Positions 1 through 11,355 are shown, counted from the stretch's first letter. The stretch is 64,000 nucleotides of DNA from Flabesymbios commensalis (GCA_964017125.1 OZ024908.1:78370919-78434918), one strand, 5' to 3'. Translations and numbers: made by a program. The notes: generated from the letters alone by a model not told the origin.

Positions 1-423
1 TATTTTGTCACTGGTAACAGATGTGACACAAAACTCTGAGAGAACACTTTAATTCAATTTGTTCATATTACTAGTACTAATACAAAAATAGTTTTTGCAA
101 AATTACCACTGAGAAGGTATTTCCTCTGAAATTGAGAGGGCAAAATACTGTTCCTGGTCAATTTAGTTGGTAACAACATATCGCCGCAAACACAGAAATG
201 GACAGCATAGCAAAAGCTGTGGTTGTGTATGCTGGTAGACAGTGTACACTGACACAAAAAAAATCATGAAATATGTGAGGGTAACTCTATTCAAATGATA
301 AACTCACTTATAAAGACTGGCGTTGAAATCCTTATATTAAGGCATTACTCAAATTAGATGTTAATCTGTCATTACAAAATAAAATAAAATTATTGATCAA
401 ACAATGACGCCCTAATTCGCCGA
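1..423. other. No recognisable feature
   Basis: AT-rich sequence. Only short random open frames are present, and no repeat unit, hairpin or protein motif was recognised. Confidence 0.5.
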
Positions 424-488
424 ATTTTACGAATAGCAATGATTAGAGACTCTGTATCGCACACATAGTCTGTTAATACGGACTAAAG
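424..488 (+). repeat. PalD short palindromic repeat, copy 1
   Basis: About 65 bases matching the reverse strand of 33819-33884. The best preserved part is GACTCTGTATC followed, in the other copy, by its inverted partner ACAGAGTC, giving a small hairpin. Both copies also share the flanks TTTACGAATRRCAATGATTA and TTAATACGGACTAA (with small differences). No coding capacity. Family known only from these two copies. Confidence 0.6.
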
Positions 489-3328
489 GGTGTATGTAGT
501 TGAGAGAACCCTTTTCAGGGTAAATTGGTGACTTTGACTTGGTCAATCGTATTAATACAAAAAGAACAATATACGTTATTTTTTATTTGAATGGAATCTA
601 CTTGCTACACACATCAAATAAACTAATGCGATTATGTGAAAAAAACACGTATGACTAAAATAACCGATGTGGACATAAATCACCATTTAACAGAGTATTA
701 CTCATCTACGTTTTGGGGTTCTTCGAATCTATTGACATAATCTATTGGCTGCGGTCGTGTCAAATTTTTTACCGTTTTGGTCTTTACTACACCACTGTAC
801 TTTGCCAGCCTTGTAAGACATCATAGCAAAAATATGACTTAAACAGGGCTAAAGCATTGATGGCCGTGGAACAAACCAATAAAAGTAAATATTTAGGTGA
901 TAAGTTAACACTCTCCCAATGTAGGTCAGCACCCATACAAGCTGATATGTGAAAGAAACAAATCATATTATTTTATATTCAAAAGTTGTATTTCACTGGT
1001 TTTAAAGCTCTGAGAACGGTTTTATCGGAATCCTTGACCACGGGAATAATAGTAATGGCGGCACTCGGAATAAATGACGTTATGGAACGTTACATTATTG
1101 CTAAAACGCTTTTAATTATGACGCCATAATGTGTTGAATGTATTTTGTGTTTGCATCATTTAAAAATTAGAGAAGGTTGATAATGGTGAACTCAAACTCT
1201 CCTATATAAACTTTTGTCTGATAAATGCATAAAGCCGAAAGGAAATATATCGGTATCCATGGTAACGGAGATAACTTGGGAAACAATTGAAAACGTTCAT
1301 TATGGAACACTAGTAACTCGACTAGTTATCAACAAAGCAGTAATATTACTTTTATACTACATAAACGTGAAAATATTGCACTTGGCTTCCATTCTTCAGA
1401 ACAACATCTCTGTAGTCTGACTTTTTTGGCCTATTTTTTTGCATATTTGCGAAAATGGGTTGTCATGGAAACAGGGCCATAAATATATTTTTGCAAGTAT
1501 AGTAGAGGGTTGCAGAGAAAACCCTAAATGTGCGAGCTATAGAGAATGGCACCCTGACTATAAGCTCAGAAATCTCACGCTGATGACATTGTTTTCCCAG
1601 CTCCCTGAATAGCGGCCACTATATGATTACTGGCCGCCATGACGAAATTCGGTACACCTCACTGTCCAAAATGAGAGATTCCCAGCTTGTTTATATAATA
1701 CATCTAGCAACGGAAACAGGTAACTGTGCATGACAGATGAACTAGAGGTCAATTCTTCGTGACCTTTTATGACCTGTTTATAAATCTGAAACATCCAATG
1801 AGGTTTGAATCTCAGACACATCCCCAAGATGACCACATAGACAGAATAACTGATTGTAGTGCTCGATACGGCCAGGTTCCTGCGGTAGCACTCGCGTGAG
1901 ACTGGCCAAGGGAAGATGCATATACTAGTAATATTTATCTTCATTTGATCGCAAAGAGAATGTTATAACGTTCATGTTGGATGTACCAATCAAAAATCCC
2001 GTTTAATACATTATAGCTGACTATATGTTATCTTTTTTCATATGAAGCAAGGCCACTGCAGATCATACACGCTCATATATCGTAGGCTTCTGAAGACTAC
2101 AATATCGTAACTTGTACGAGAATATGGAACCGGATCTAGTTCCTGCCATGTCTATGCCATGTGGAATCAAGAAATCAAACAGCTATCTAGGAAATATAAA
2201 AAGTCCACGAGCTCTAAAAGGCATTAGAGAGGAAATAAGTCTCCATGAGCATTATCCTGGCCATTGATCTCCGTTTGCTGCAGATGGAAGGAAAAAGTAC
2301 CACAAGGAAATGGAGAAATCGATTAAAAAAATCTTGGGATTCCGGAGTGGACCAGTGTAGTCATTAATAGCGTGTCTACTCTACGCCAGGAAGGCATGCA
2401 AACATGTTATCGGAATCACCTAATCACCCCCAGAAAGACAATAATGAGAGTGAAAACATGGCTAGATAAATACTCGGCATTCCCAAGCTGGGAAACATGA
2501 GCAAGTGCTTCTCTGAGGCAGTATTAGTGTCACATTTCAAGAGAAGAGGTTTTCTCACTCCATTAAAAAGATGTCCTCTCTGCTGTATAATGCATTCTGC
2601 TTTTGACAGACGGTGCTTCAGCTTTTAAAAAGAAGTCCTCGCAAATCGCCAACACATCCAATAAAAACAAAAATAAAATCATGCCCGAAATAACAAAACA
2701 ATAGGATAATTGTAATAATAACAAGTTGTGCAGGAGTGACATTTGAACTATTTAAAATTTTGAAAATTGTATTAAAGTCACATTTTGTCACGGTTAATTG
2801 CTTTACGTTATTTTATTCTTATTTTGGTAACACATCTGCAGCAGGAACAACATATTAGCTCATGTTGTTTTGCATTTTTTGTGATAGACATTACAGGCCT
2901 TGTAAAGTAATTTCACCTTTAGCAATACAATCAAATTATACAACAAAAGCCTATACCAATGAGGTGCCCTCTAAATTCTCACATTATTTGACTTTAGTAA
3001 TTAAATTATCAGTGATTGTCAAAAATAAAAAAACTGAAAACGTTCACATGTTTTGGCTGGGCGATTGTCAGAATCTCTTCGCACACAAACGCCGCCCATG
3101 TGCATTTTTGAATCTAACTAACATTAAAGCAGCATCGGATCAATCATTCGCGTTTATTTCAATTCAAAAATCATTTAACAACTAATTTGATCATTTTACT
3201 GGTGTAACGAAAATATAAGCATGTTGTAGTTAAAACATTCAATTTGAATCAAAAGTTATGCTAATTTAGCAAATGTAAACATATTTCTACTTTAAATTAT
3301 TTGGTTTGAAGGACAAATAAAAAAGCAT
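489..3328. other. Intergenic, nothing recognised
   Basis: About 2.8 kb of AT-rich DNA. The longest frames are a 105-residue frame on the minus strand at 1627-1944 and a 107-residue frame on the plus strand at 2862-3185; neither shows a known domain, biased codon use or homology I can name. Parts of 2120-2620 are less AT-rich and look like decayed coding or repeat DNA, but no motif could be pinned down. Confidence 0.5.
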
Positions 3329-3563
3329 GCTTAGGAGTGCACCATTCAATCTCCAGGGGAGCGGGAAGCTGGAGTTTTATTTAAAATTATTTATTTCAAC
3401 CCGGTTCGTCGACATGCTGAAAATTTCAAATTTACTATATGTTTATATGGAACAGTTATTAAAGTAAATTATTTATTTCATGCAGAGTCTGCCCGAAATT
3501 CTTTATTTCAAAAATACTTTAGCCCCCCCCCCCCCCCGGAGATTAAAAGTTGGCTCCCTCACC
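3329..3563. mobile_element. Poly-C MITE, copy 1
   Basis: The left end reads TTAGGAGTGCACCATTCAAT and the right end, on the opposite strand, GGTGAGGGAGCCAACTTTTA; both continue as AATCTCC followed by G, so the ends are imperfect inverted repeats of about 30 bases. A 15-base C run (3523-3537) lies just inside the right end. A second, shorter member sits at 31649-31761. No coding capacity; presumed non-autonomous DNA transposon, superfamily unknown. Confidence 0.55.
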
Positions 3564-3950
3564 ACTGTCAGCCTCTAATGTGCTTGTTCCTCTTTATGTT
3601 AGTCTACACATTTATCATTGTAATTTTACATTCTTTGAAAGAAGTCATATGAAAGCATAATTTTCCTCCTCCCTTTATCTGATGGTCATTTATTTAGTCA
3701 TATATAAAATACTACTAGTCATGTATACTGAAAATGTATATGGAAAATGAAACACGACATATACTGATTAATTACACAATTCTCTATTTAGCAGATGATC
3801 ACGCAGCCATTGCGAATTTAATTTGAAATTCGTTTTAAGATATACAATTACAATTGGATATCGAAAGAAATCAACAGCCAGGCAACAGCTAACAGCTGAG
3901 AGCTATAAAACCCTGCAACACATGTCTGAAATGTCACACATCACAAGAAA

Positions 3951-4263
3951 AGAATGGAATGAATCGGGCTTTAGGGCACCTTTGTGCACATATAGGCTAG
4001 ATTGGGCCAGGAGAACCTCCTGAGGATGGTGAGATGATTGAGATGACACTGTCCTCCAGACACAGGATTCGAAATTCGAGCCCTGGCGGTCTGAGGCCGA
4101 GCACGCTACCTCTCGGTCACGGAGGCTCCCCACAATACTGACTTTCACACGTGGATGCGGAAGAAACATTTTTGTTTCTTTCAAACCGCCGAGACCGGGA
4201 ACCGAACCCCGAACTCTGGCGTGAAAGGCAGCGGTGCTAACCACTACCCTAGGGCCCCCGCCC
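3951..4263 (-). mobile_element. SINE-1 (dimeric tRNA-like SINE), full copy
   Basis: Read on the minus strand it starts GGGCGGGGGCCCTAGGGTAG, carries an A-box-like TAGTGGTTAGCACCGC and a B box GGTTCGGTTCCCGG. After a short spacer comes a second tRNA-like unit (GACCGAGAGGTAGCGTGC, then GCTCGAATTTCGAATCC). The 3' part ends in an ATTCATT-type tail. It is flanked by perfect 14-base direct repeats CACATCACAAGAAA at 3937-3950 and 4264-4277, as expected for LINE-mediated insertion. Open frames across it are accidental. The right flank is the 52-bp minisatellite. Confidence 0.9.
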
Positions 4264-4264
4264 C

Positions 4265-4755
4265 ACATCACAAGAAACCCAATATAAACGTGAACCTGTG
4301 GAGGTTCATAGAGCCAACATCACAAGGAACCCAATAAACATATGAACCTGAGGTGGCTCATAGAGCCAACATCACAAGGAGCCTAATAAACACATGAACC
4401 CGTGGAGCTTCATAGAGCCAACATCACAAGGAACCCAATACACACGTGAACCTGTGGAGGTTCATAGGGCCAACATCACACTGATAAACACGTGAACATG
4501 TGGGGGTTCATAGGGCTAACATCACAAGGGACCCAATATACACGTGAACCTGTGGAGGCTCATAGGGCCAACATCACAAGGAGCCCAGTGTACACGTGAA
4601 CCTGTGGAGGCTCATAGGGCCAACATCACAAGGAGCACTATATACACGTGAACCTGTGGGGGTCCATAGAGCCAACATCACAAGGAGCACTATATACACG
4701 TGAACCTGTGGGGGTCCATAGAGCCAACATCACAAGGAGCACAATAAACACGTGC
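4265..4755 (+). repeat. 52-bp minisatellite with internal hairpin
   Basis: About nine imperfect tandem units of roughly 52 bases. Each contains ACATCACAAGGA, then CACGTGAACCTGTGGAGGTT and CATAGAGCCA. TGAACC and GGTTCA within a unit are inverted repeats that can form a six-base-pair stem. Units toward the right end are more alike than those at the left. The SINE-1 target site ACATCACAAGAAA is itself part of the repeat motif, so the SINE landed in or at the edge of the array. Confidence 0.9.
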
Positions 4756-6050
4756 TATTTGTATAATCATTATAGGAGCGCGCAGCTCGAGGGCTGACGC
4801 GGGATTATGCACTAGTTCTGGTATAAACCTTATAGTGCCTCTCTCTTTTCACCTGGTGAGGTAGGTGATTGTACAGAGCATTGGCAAGTAAGTTCGGAAG
4901 ACAAGGAACCAGGGCTGCTGAACCAAAAAAAACAGCCGTTTGAGCGACCAGCCACCAGAGTTAAGGGCAAGGACTGACCCTTTTGAGATGTGCTCTGCTT
5001 TTTGAGCAGTGTGTTTGAAACCACCATCATGAACCGTCATCGTTAGCCAACCATCCGTGTCCGCCGTGCCATCACCCAAGCTAGTAATGTAATGATAAAG
5101 AGCTCATTGCTTAAGACCAGACTCCGCCTCCTGCAGTGCTATGATAGAGAGCTCACTGCCTCATGTGTCACACAAAACGGCTCCTTTCAGAGTCCCTGTT
5201 CTCTGTGGGAACAGGAGTTCAGGAGTTCAACGTCAACCGTCAACCGTCAACCGTGTTTAAGCGTCAGCCTGGATTGCAGCCAGCAATTGATTAAGAATTG
5301 TATTAGAGCCTGATCGTTTTTGAACGATCTCGTGGTTCAACATCAGTTTCTTAAAACACTGTGTATTTTCAAGTGATTTAAATGTTTTACCGGAAGTGCC
5401 GTCATCCTAGTTTTGATCATAGGGACATTAGTGAGATCATGTAGATCTATTGTTTTTGTCCCGTCCTGGTAGGTTATACTGAGTTCTAGTCTCAGGCACT
5501 TATTTTGAAAGATCTGCTATATGCTATTTGTATAACGTATTTTACTGAAGTTTTATGGATCATAGTAAATATTTGTTTATTTCTGGTTGTTATTTTGCTC
5601 GCAACTACTTCAAAATCCTGATGCACATCCAATCAAATACAACCCATGACAATCTGATGATTATATTATACAAAAATATTAGTTTTACATTGTAAACTGG
5701 GTGGGTTAAAATTAAACTACATTGGTTAAAAATAGTAAAAATTAAATATTATATAACATGTTACTTACAGATTATCCTCTAAACTACAGCCTCACATATT
5801 ACCTGCTAATGCCAAATCATTCCAGAGAGAATGATAACGAGCCGTGGCTACCATGCACGAATGAAAAACTAATTAGCTTAACCTTAATTTACAATTGACT
5901 GAGCTGGCTGGGGGTCAGGTAATCTGTGTGGGCTGTCCTTGGTTCCCGTTGACAAACGGCCACTTGTCTTTTGTGATGTCTTTCATACAGTAATGGCGTC
6001 CTGGGCACCGTTCGTGAGATGTGTGCATTGCTGCCAGAGTAATTGCCTGG
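4756..6050. other. Intergenic, nothing recognised
   Basis: No repeat family or protein motif recognised. The only local structure is a short run of GTCAACC-type heptamers at about 5230-5254. Confidence 0.45.
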
Positions 6051-6052
6051 TG

Positions 6053-6135
6053 GCGACACCCAGCAAACCCCAGACGCCGAACGAATGACGGTGGGCCAGC
6101 ATTAAATCGGCGTTGGTTCACCGTCTCGTGCACAC
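6053..6135. mobile_element. PalA palindrome, partial copy
   Basis: CCCAGCAAAC at the left is the inverted form of the family terminus GTTTGCTGGG; the right arm reads GGGCCAGCATTAAATCGGCG then TTGGTTCACCGTCTCGTG. The left arm is largely lost, so it no longer folds end to end. Confidence 0.6.
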
Positions 6136-6203
6136 GGAGGCTATTTGGTAAAGTAGTTCATTGTGTAAAACAGCACGTCGGCATCTCAAAGGCCGTGACT
6201 TTG

Positions 6204-6418
6204 TTAACTCTTCAGTGCGGGGATCGACTCTGGACTTCAGAATCTGACGTCTATCGTGGACCCCCACACTGAAGAGTTTATTATTTATAATGGCCGTGGA
6301 CCCAAGACAGAGGTATTCAAATAAAGCGGAAAGAGCTAACTAAGGCAGTTATGATGATTTTAAAATTGAAAAACACCTCTGGTCTCTTGGCTTATATAAA
6401 ATATTTCAGCTCTTTAAG
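6204..6418 (-). mobile_element. TTAA-1 MITE copy
   Basis: Left end TTAACTCTTCAGTGCGGGGA followed by a degraded GACGTC hairpin that closes with CCACACTGAAGAGTT; the body (ATAATGGCCGTGGACCC, TATTCAAATAAAGCGGAAAG) and the distal end follow to CAGCTCTTTAAGG. Hairpin end on the left means reverse orientation relative to the copy at 22519-22769. Confidence 0.8.
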
Positions 6419-6605
6419 GACATAAACTGAAAACAAAACAAAAATGTAATAACTGATGGTGTGCTAACGTTGGCTAGCGTCACAGGCGATGGCTCAACGT
6501 GAAAACACCGATGAATCAGCGTTTAGTGTTTGCTAGCTAGTTTCCAGGACATGCCTATGCGAAAAGTGGACTACTACGATGGCCGTTTCGATCCGGCTTT
6601 GGCTC

Positions 6606-6739
6606 GGTATGGTACTAAGTCTATGCACTAAGAACCCTTGAAGTATTTCGATTAGAGTAGGGCCCTATCCCAACTTCGGGCTTCCTCTTGTCGGGATGTT
6701 GCCATGAGTGTGTAGAAAGTGACATAAAGCAATATTCAC
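6606..6739 (+). mobile_element. SINE-2, 5'-truncated copy
   Basis: Matches the 3' half of the element at 43733-44012: CCTTGAAGT, TTAGAGTAGGGCCCTATCCC, a GGCTTCCT block and a GAAAGTGACATAAAGCAATA end. The tRNA-like head is missing. Confidence 0.75.
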
Positions 6740-6839
6740 TCATAACAAGCTTAACCGTGTCTGTGTCATTTATTGACTTACGTATCCGTGAATCTCATTT
6801 TGTTCAAAATCGGTATTAAAGTTATTTTATCACAAATAC

Positions 6840-6940
6840 GAGACGTGGACCCAGTGTTAGATTAATGTTGGGTCTGTGTCGTGGACGGATGGCCAACAAT
6901 AAATCAACGTTGGGTCAAGGTATTTTTCCTGTCGGTCGAA
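6840..6940. mobile_element. PalA palindrome copy
   Basis: Left arm CGAGACGTGGACCCAGTGTT then ATTAATGTTGGGTC; right arm GGCCAACAATAAATCAACG then TTGGGTC. The two arms are imperfect reverse complements around the centre TGTGTCGTGGACG. Confidence 0.7.
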
Positions 6941-7027
6941 TATGGCCCGTGCCATCCGATGCTCCAGTCAATTGGTGTGTCAAAATGTGCAATCATCTGT
7001 TATCACACAGGCGTTACGTGTTGAAAA

Positions 7028-7259
7028 CTATCAAAGCGCTGAAGTATTGACTTATAAACTAAGAGACCAAAGGGTTTTTTGCAATTAAAATCATGAATGG
7101 CTTAGCTAGCTATTTCCACTTATACCTATCTTATGGGTCTAAGGTCATTATGCATTTTTGCTCTTTCAATGTTGGAATCGATTTTGAAAGTCAGATGCCG
7201 ACGTCTATTGACGTCAGATTCTGACGTCTAAAGTCAATCCCCGCACTGAAAGCGTTAAA
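7028..7259 (+). mobile_element. TTAA-1 MITE copy
   Basis: AAAGCGCTGAAGTATT start, body GACCAAAGGG and CTTATGGGTCTAAGG, then the hairpin around GACGTCTATTGACGTCAGA and the end CCCCGCACTGAAAGCGTTAA. The left TTAA is not preserved. Confidence 0.8.
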
Positions 7260-7299
7260 AAACATGACGAAGTCATGGCCTGAAAGTGTTGAATCTTGC

Positions 7300-7712
7300 G
7301 TCACTTTTTGTGTGCCTCAGGGTAGGTTATCTAAGTGCTGCTTTGCGCAGAAATGTGCATGAGGCATCAAGGAGACCACCATATGCTTCTCAAAATAAAT
7401 GGGTCTTCAGACTATTATTAAACTTATCTGAGTCTGTTATATTCCTTAGTTCTGCAGGCAGTGCATTCCACAGTCGTGGCCCAGCAGCAGCAAAGGCGCG
7501 GTCGCCAAAGGTCTTAGTTCTTGTTCGTGGCTGTATGAATGTGATCTGTCGTGAAGTGCGTAGTGTGCACTTTACATCACGCTGCTCCAGTAGCTCACAC
7601 AGATATTCGGGAGCTGCCATGAGCTGCAAGGAGCGTCAGCCACAGTATTTTATAGCAAACTCTCTGTTTCACTGGTAACCAATGTAGCTGTAATGGGCGG
7701 TGCACATTAAAA
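7300..7712 (-). mobile_element. L2/CR1-like LINE, C-terminal ORF2 fragment
   Basis: The minus strand encodes LQLHWLPVKQRVCYKILWLT, then in a shifted frame APEYLCELLEQRDVKCTLRT and further on AFAAAGPRLWNALPAELRN and FNNSLKTHLF. LHWLPV, the RAFAAAGPRLWNALP block and a final KTHLF are hallmarks of the end of the reverse-transcriptase ORF in CR1/L2-type non-LTR retrotransposons. The reading frame changes between ILWLTLLA and the APEYL block, and everything upstream is absent (5' truncation, the normal fate of LINE copies). The approx. 90 bases after KTHLF on the minus strand are presumably 3' UTR. A dead copy. Confidence 0.85.
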
Positions 7713-8189
7713 GCCATCAAATATAATTCACTTCCATAACGTTCATAGCAAAAACAAAGACAAGTAAAATATGGAGCTCATTTTCTATTAATCACTAGAC
7801 AGAGTGATAATTAATATCACAAGTTTTAATTTTGGTGTGAAATCTTGCTCAACTCGATTGCTAGAAAGATTGATAAATATCAAACCTGCATCACTGATGT
7901 TATGCCTTGTAACAAAGCTCCTAATACCACGTCTTTAGCATGACCCATGTTGTGACTTTGTCGTAGCTTTGGTAATAGACTAAGATTAATATTGAATGAA
8001 ATGCATACAAATATATGCAGCATCACCCTATTACAAAACCCCTCAGAATTCCTCATGGGATGAAAATGTTCCAATTTTATGCAAACCAATGATATAAATA
8101 GCCACAAAAAGTTTTTTCTACATAGTTATGGTGACTTCACTAGGTGAGTTTATAATTGGAGAGTCTTCTTTCCCTGGGCGTCCTCATGC
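7713..8189. other. Intergenic, nothing recognised
   Basis: AT-rich, no repeat family or coding motif seen. Confidence 0.45.
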
Positions 8190-8430
8190 CCCGATCAACC
8201 CTATTTATGTATGTATTTATTTATTCAAACATATTTATGCACGGTAAAAAAATTATAAGCCATGGGATATTTTGCATAATTATGTGCCCTGTTTAATGAC
8301 ATGCATTTACATAATATATGGAAACACATATTTAAGCAATTGTCATATGTACAATAGTTACAATAACTAAAATAGAAGGTACATTAGGTACGTGCAAAGA
8401 AAGTTAAAGCTTACAATTAATTTCGATACA
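8190..8430 (-). mobile_element. Probable LINE 3' end with short simple tail
   Basis: On the minus strand an AT-rich UTR-like stretch ends in GAATAAATAAATACATACAT, an AATAAA-like signal followed by a tetranucleotide tail. This is the layout of CR1/RTE-type LINE 3' ends. No protein part is attached, so the family is unknown. Confidence 0.4.
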
Positions 8431-8488
8431 TTATCTTAATCCGCATATATGTCGCATAGTCCGTTCAGATAAAGGACGTATTTGTAAA

Positions 8489-8556
8489 CAGCAGTGCCGT
8501 GCAAAACCTTGTGAAGTATAAAGCAGACACTATACTTGTTGACTTTGCACAGCAGA
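8489..8556. mobile_element. PalB palindrome copy (degenerate)
   Basis: Left arm CCGTGCAAAACCTTGTGAAG then TATA, right arm TATACTTGTTGACTTTGCAC; the arms are inverted repeats and the outer GTGCAAA/TTTGCAC matches the copy at 30912-30991. Confidence 0.55.
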
Positions 8557-8692
8557 ACACATTGTATGAATCAGTGAACAGTAAAACCAGCACACCGCTG
8601 AAAACCCCCGATTGGTCATAATGCGTAATCAGGATACATGAGGATATCATATAAACCTGATAAACACTTCTCATAACATGTAACTAGCGTCA

Positions 8693-8855
8693 CATGGCTG
8701 CAGTGCTGTATGCCCCCCCCCCCCCCCCCCCCCAGGGAGTTGAAATGGTACATGAAGAACATGTCCAATGACCAGGGACAATATGAAGTAAGGCGCTATG
8801 AGCAGCCCTAGGCTGGATATGTGCGCCATATAAATACTCACATTATTATTTTTAA
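8693..8855 (+). mobile_element. SINE-3, 3' part, with C-run
   Basis: CATGGCTGCAGTGCTGTATG and GGGAGTTGAAATGGTACATG match the fuller SINE-3 copy at 35380-35690, interrupted by a 21-base C run (8713-8733). The 3' tail GGCGCTATGAGCAGCCCTAG then GCTGGATATGTGCGCCATAT ends in an ATT-rich run. This tail is shared with the LINE fragment at 60596-60910. Confidence 0.75.
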
Positions 8856-9239
8856 TATTGTAAAACTTTTGTTTGTTTCGTTTCCCACTGTTCGGCGACA
8901 TAGTCATATTAACTAGTAATGAAAATGAATTATTAAAATCACATTTATAATCACAGCAATGCTTTCTTTGTAATATATCATATCTACACATTGAACTCAC
9001 CTATAATTTTAAGGACAAATAACGCTTGTATGCTGTCGGACATACTTTTTTATCACGAACAATTATATGTGGAATTTCAGAAGCGAACATCTATATTTTT
9101 AATGTTTGAGAAGTAACATATCATGACCAGCAATAATGTTGATAAAGGCAAATAAAGAAACAGCCACTGCGTTTTTCTCTGCACGGTCGAAAAAAACATG
9201 ATTTATAAGTTCATATTCTTTTCCAGCTTAGTTATTTGT

Positions 9240-9365
9240 TTTTAAATTTTCCACCACTTGAAGTCTCGCTAGATAGTCCGACCCGCAACTTCATGTGGTT
9301 GAAAATCAGTCATATTTGTTTATTATGGGACTAAACATTTGTGAATCACATTTCGTACACAATAA
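9240..9365. mobile_element. PalC palindromic repeat copy
   Basis: CCACCACTTGAAGTCTCGCT and CCGCAACTTCATGTGGTTG are inverted repeats, followed by AATCAGTCATATTTGTTTAT and GGGACTAAACATTTGTGAAT, a block also found at 10938, 45690 and 56995. Confidence 0.6.
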
Positions 9366-9443
9366 GAGTTAAAACAATAATTATGCAAAATATGAAAAAT
9401 AGCCACATGTGTGTATATGATTCATATATATGTATATGAGTCC

Positions 9444-10760
9444 GAGAACCATGTTAAGAAGCCTCACTGACCTGGTGAGGTCCATGTAAGGAGCCTCACT
9501 GACCTGGTGAGGAGCATGTAAGGAGCCTCACTGACCTGGTGAGGACTATGTGAGGAGCCTCACTGACCTGGTGAGGACCATGTAAGGAGCATCACTGACC
9601 TGGTGAGGACCATGTAAGGAGCCTTACTGACCTGGTGAGGTCCATGTAGCCTTATTGATATGGCGAGGACCATCTAAGGAGCCTCTCTGACCTGGTGAGG
9701 ACCATGTAAGGAGCCTCACTGACCTGGTGAGGACCATGTAGCCTCACTAACCTGGTGAGGACCATGTAAGGAGCCTCACTGACGTGGTGAGGAACATGTA
9801 AGGAGCCTCACTGATCTGGTGAGGCCCATGTAGCCTCACTGACCTGTTGAGGACCCTGTAAGGAGCCTCACTGACCTGGTGAGGACCATGTAAAGAGCCT
9901 CACTCACCTAGTGAGGAGCATGTAAGGAGCCTCCCTGACCTGGTGAGGACCATGTAAGGAGCCTCACTTACCTGGTGAGGCCCATGTAGTCTCACTTACC
10001 TGGTGAGGACCATGTAAGGAGCCTCACTGACATTGTGAGGACCATGTAAGGAGCCTCACTGACCTGGTGAGGACCATGTAAGGAGCCTCATTGACCTGGT
10101 GAGGACCATGTAAGGAGCCTCACTGACATAATGAGGATCATGTAAGGAGCCTCACTGACCTGGTGAGGACCATGTAGCCTCACTCACCTGGTGAGGACCA
10201 TGTAAGGAGCCCCACTTACCTGGTGAGGACCATGTAAGGAGCCTCACTGACCTAGTGAGGAGCACGTAAGGAGCCTCACTGACCTGGTGAGGACCATGTA
10301 AGGAGCCTCACTGACCTGGTGAGGACCATGTAAGGAGCCTCACTGACCTGGTGAGGACCATGTTAAGGAGCCTCACTGACCTGGTGAGGACCCTGTAAGA
10401 AGCCTCACTTACCTGGTGAGGAAAATGTAAGGGGTCTCACTGAGCTGGTGAGGTCCATGTTAAGGAGCCTCACTGAGCTGGTGAGGACGATGAGTGAAGC
10501 GTCACTGACCTGGTGAGGACCATGTAGCCTCATTGACCTGGTGAGGACAATGTAGCCTCATTGACCTGGTGAGGACCATGTAGCCTCACTTACCTGGTTA
10601 GGACCGTGTAAGGAGCCTCACTGACCTGGTGAGGTCCATGTAAGAAGCCTCACTGACCTGGTGTAAACCATGTAGCCTAATTGACCTGGTGAGGACCATG
10701 TGAGGAACCTCACTGACCTAGTGAGGTCAATGTTGAGGAGCCTCACTGGCCTGGTGAGGT
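9444..10760 (+). repeat. 32-bp minisatellite array
   Basis: About 1.3 kb of tandem units with consensus AGGAGCCTCACTGACCTGGT then GAGGACCATGTA. A shorter 27-base form lacking AAGGA alternates irregularly. Every unit holds CCTCAC-TGACCTG-GTGAGG, a six-base-pair hairpin. Unit divergence is moderate, with clusters of identical neighbours. No long open frame is maintained. Confidence 0.95.
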
Positions 10761-10929
10761 GTATAGGGATTAAATCAGAAGGAAATGTAAGGGACAGATA
10801 ACGCCTAACAGGGTACTCAACGCTTCACAATAAATACAACTACTCTCTGGTTGGTTCTGATTAATGTCATAAATCAGAGAACCAGCCAGCAGTCTGTTGA
10901 GCCGTTTGTACTACATGTGCTGGGAATTT

Positions 10930-11035
10930 GCCCCTTTTTTTATTTTCGCAGTGAAAATTACTCATATTTTTTTAATTTGAGACTAATTATTTGAAATCTT
11001 GATATCTAAACACTCAAATCGTTCCCAATAACAAA
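10930..11035. mobile_element. PalC repeat, partial copy
   Basis: GTGAAAATTACTCATATTTT, AATTTGAGACTAATTATTTG and AATCGTTCCCAATAACA match 45690-45775. The hairpin part is not clear here. Confidence 0.5.
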
Positions 11036-11355
11036 CATGATCAAACGGATTAAAAAAGGTTATATCCTTGTTTAGCGCTTTAATAATAGTAATATTATGT
11101 ACACATATCCAACTATCAAATTCCTTCCAAAAGTGCATAATGCCTACGGAAATTATAGCAGAGAAAGTTGTTTTTCATTATTAATATCACGTGGTTGCGC
11201 CGGCCGGCTATATCTAGCCTAACTAGTGAATGCCCAGCACAAAAATTAAAAAACTTTGCAGTTCTAGTCTTTGGACATGTTTACATCATATGGTCATATT
11301 AGAAACCCAAAATAAAATCACCGATTTTTTATGATTTTAGCCAGGGCCAGTCCCT
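11036..11355. other. Intergenic, nothing recognised
   Basis: No repeat family or coding motif seen. Confidence 0.4.

Noticed and set aside
1627-1944. 105-residue minus-strand frame
   Set aside because: No recognisable domain, plausible by chance in 64 kb, and no flanking splice or repeat evidence.
7286-7678. 130-residue plus-strand frame
   Set aside because: Shadow of the LINE C-terminal fragment, which reads sensibly only on the minus strand.
9444-10760. CRISPR-like array
   Set aside because: Regular units with hairpins, but there are no unique spacers, and the DNA is clearly from an animal with LINEs and SINEs. It is a minisatellite. The same applies to 4265-4755, 29304-29535 and 48598-51960.
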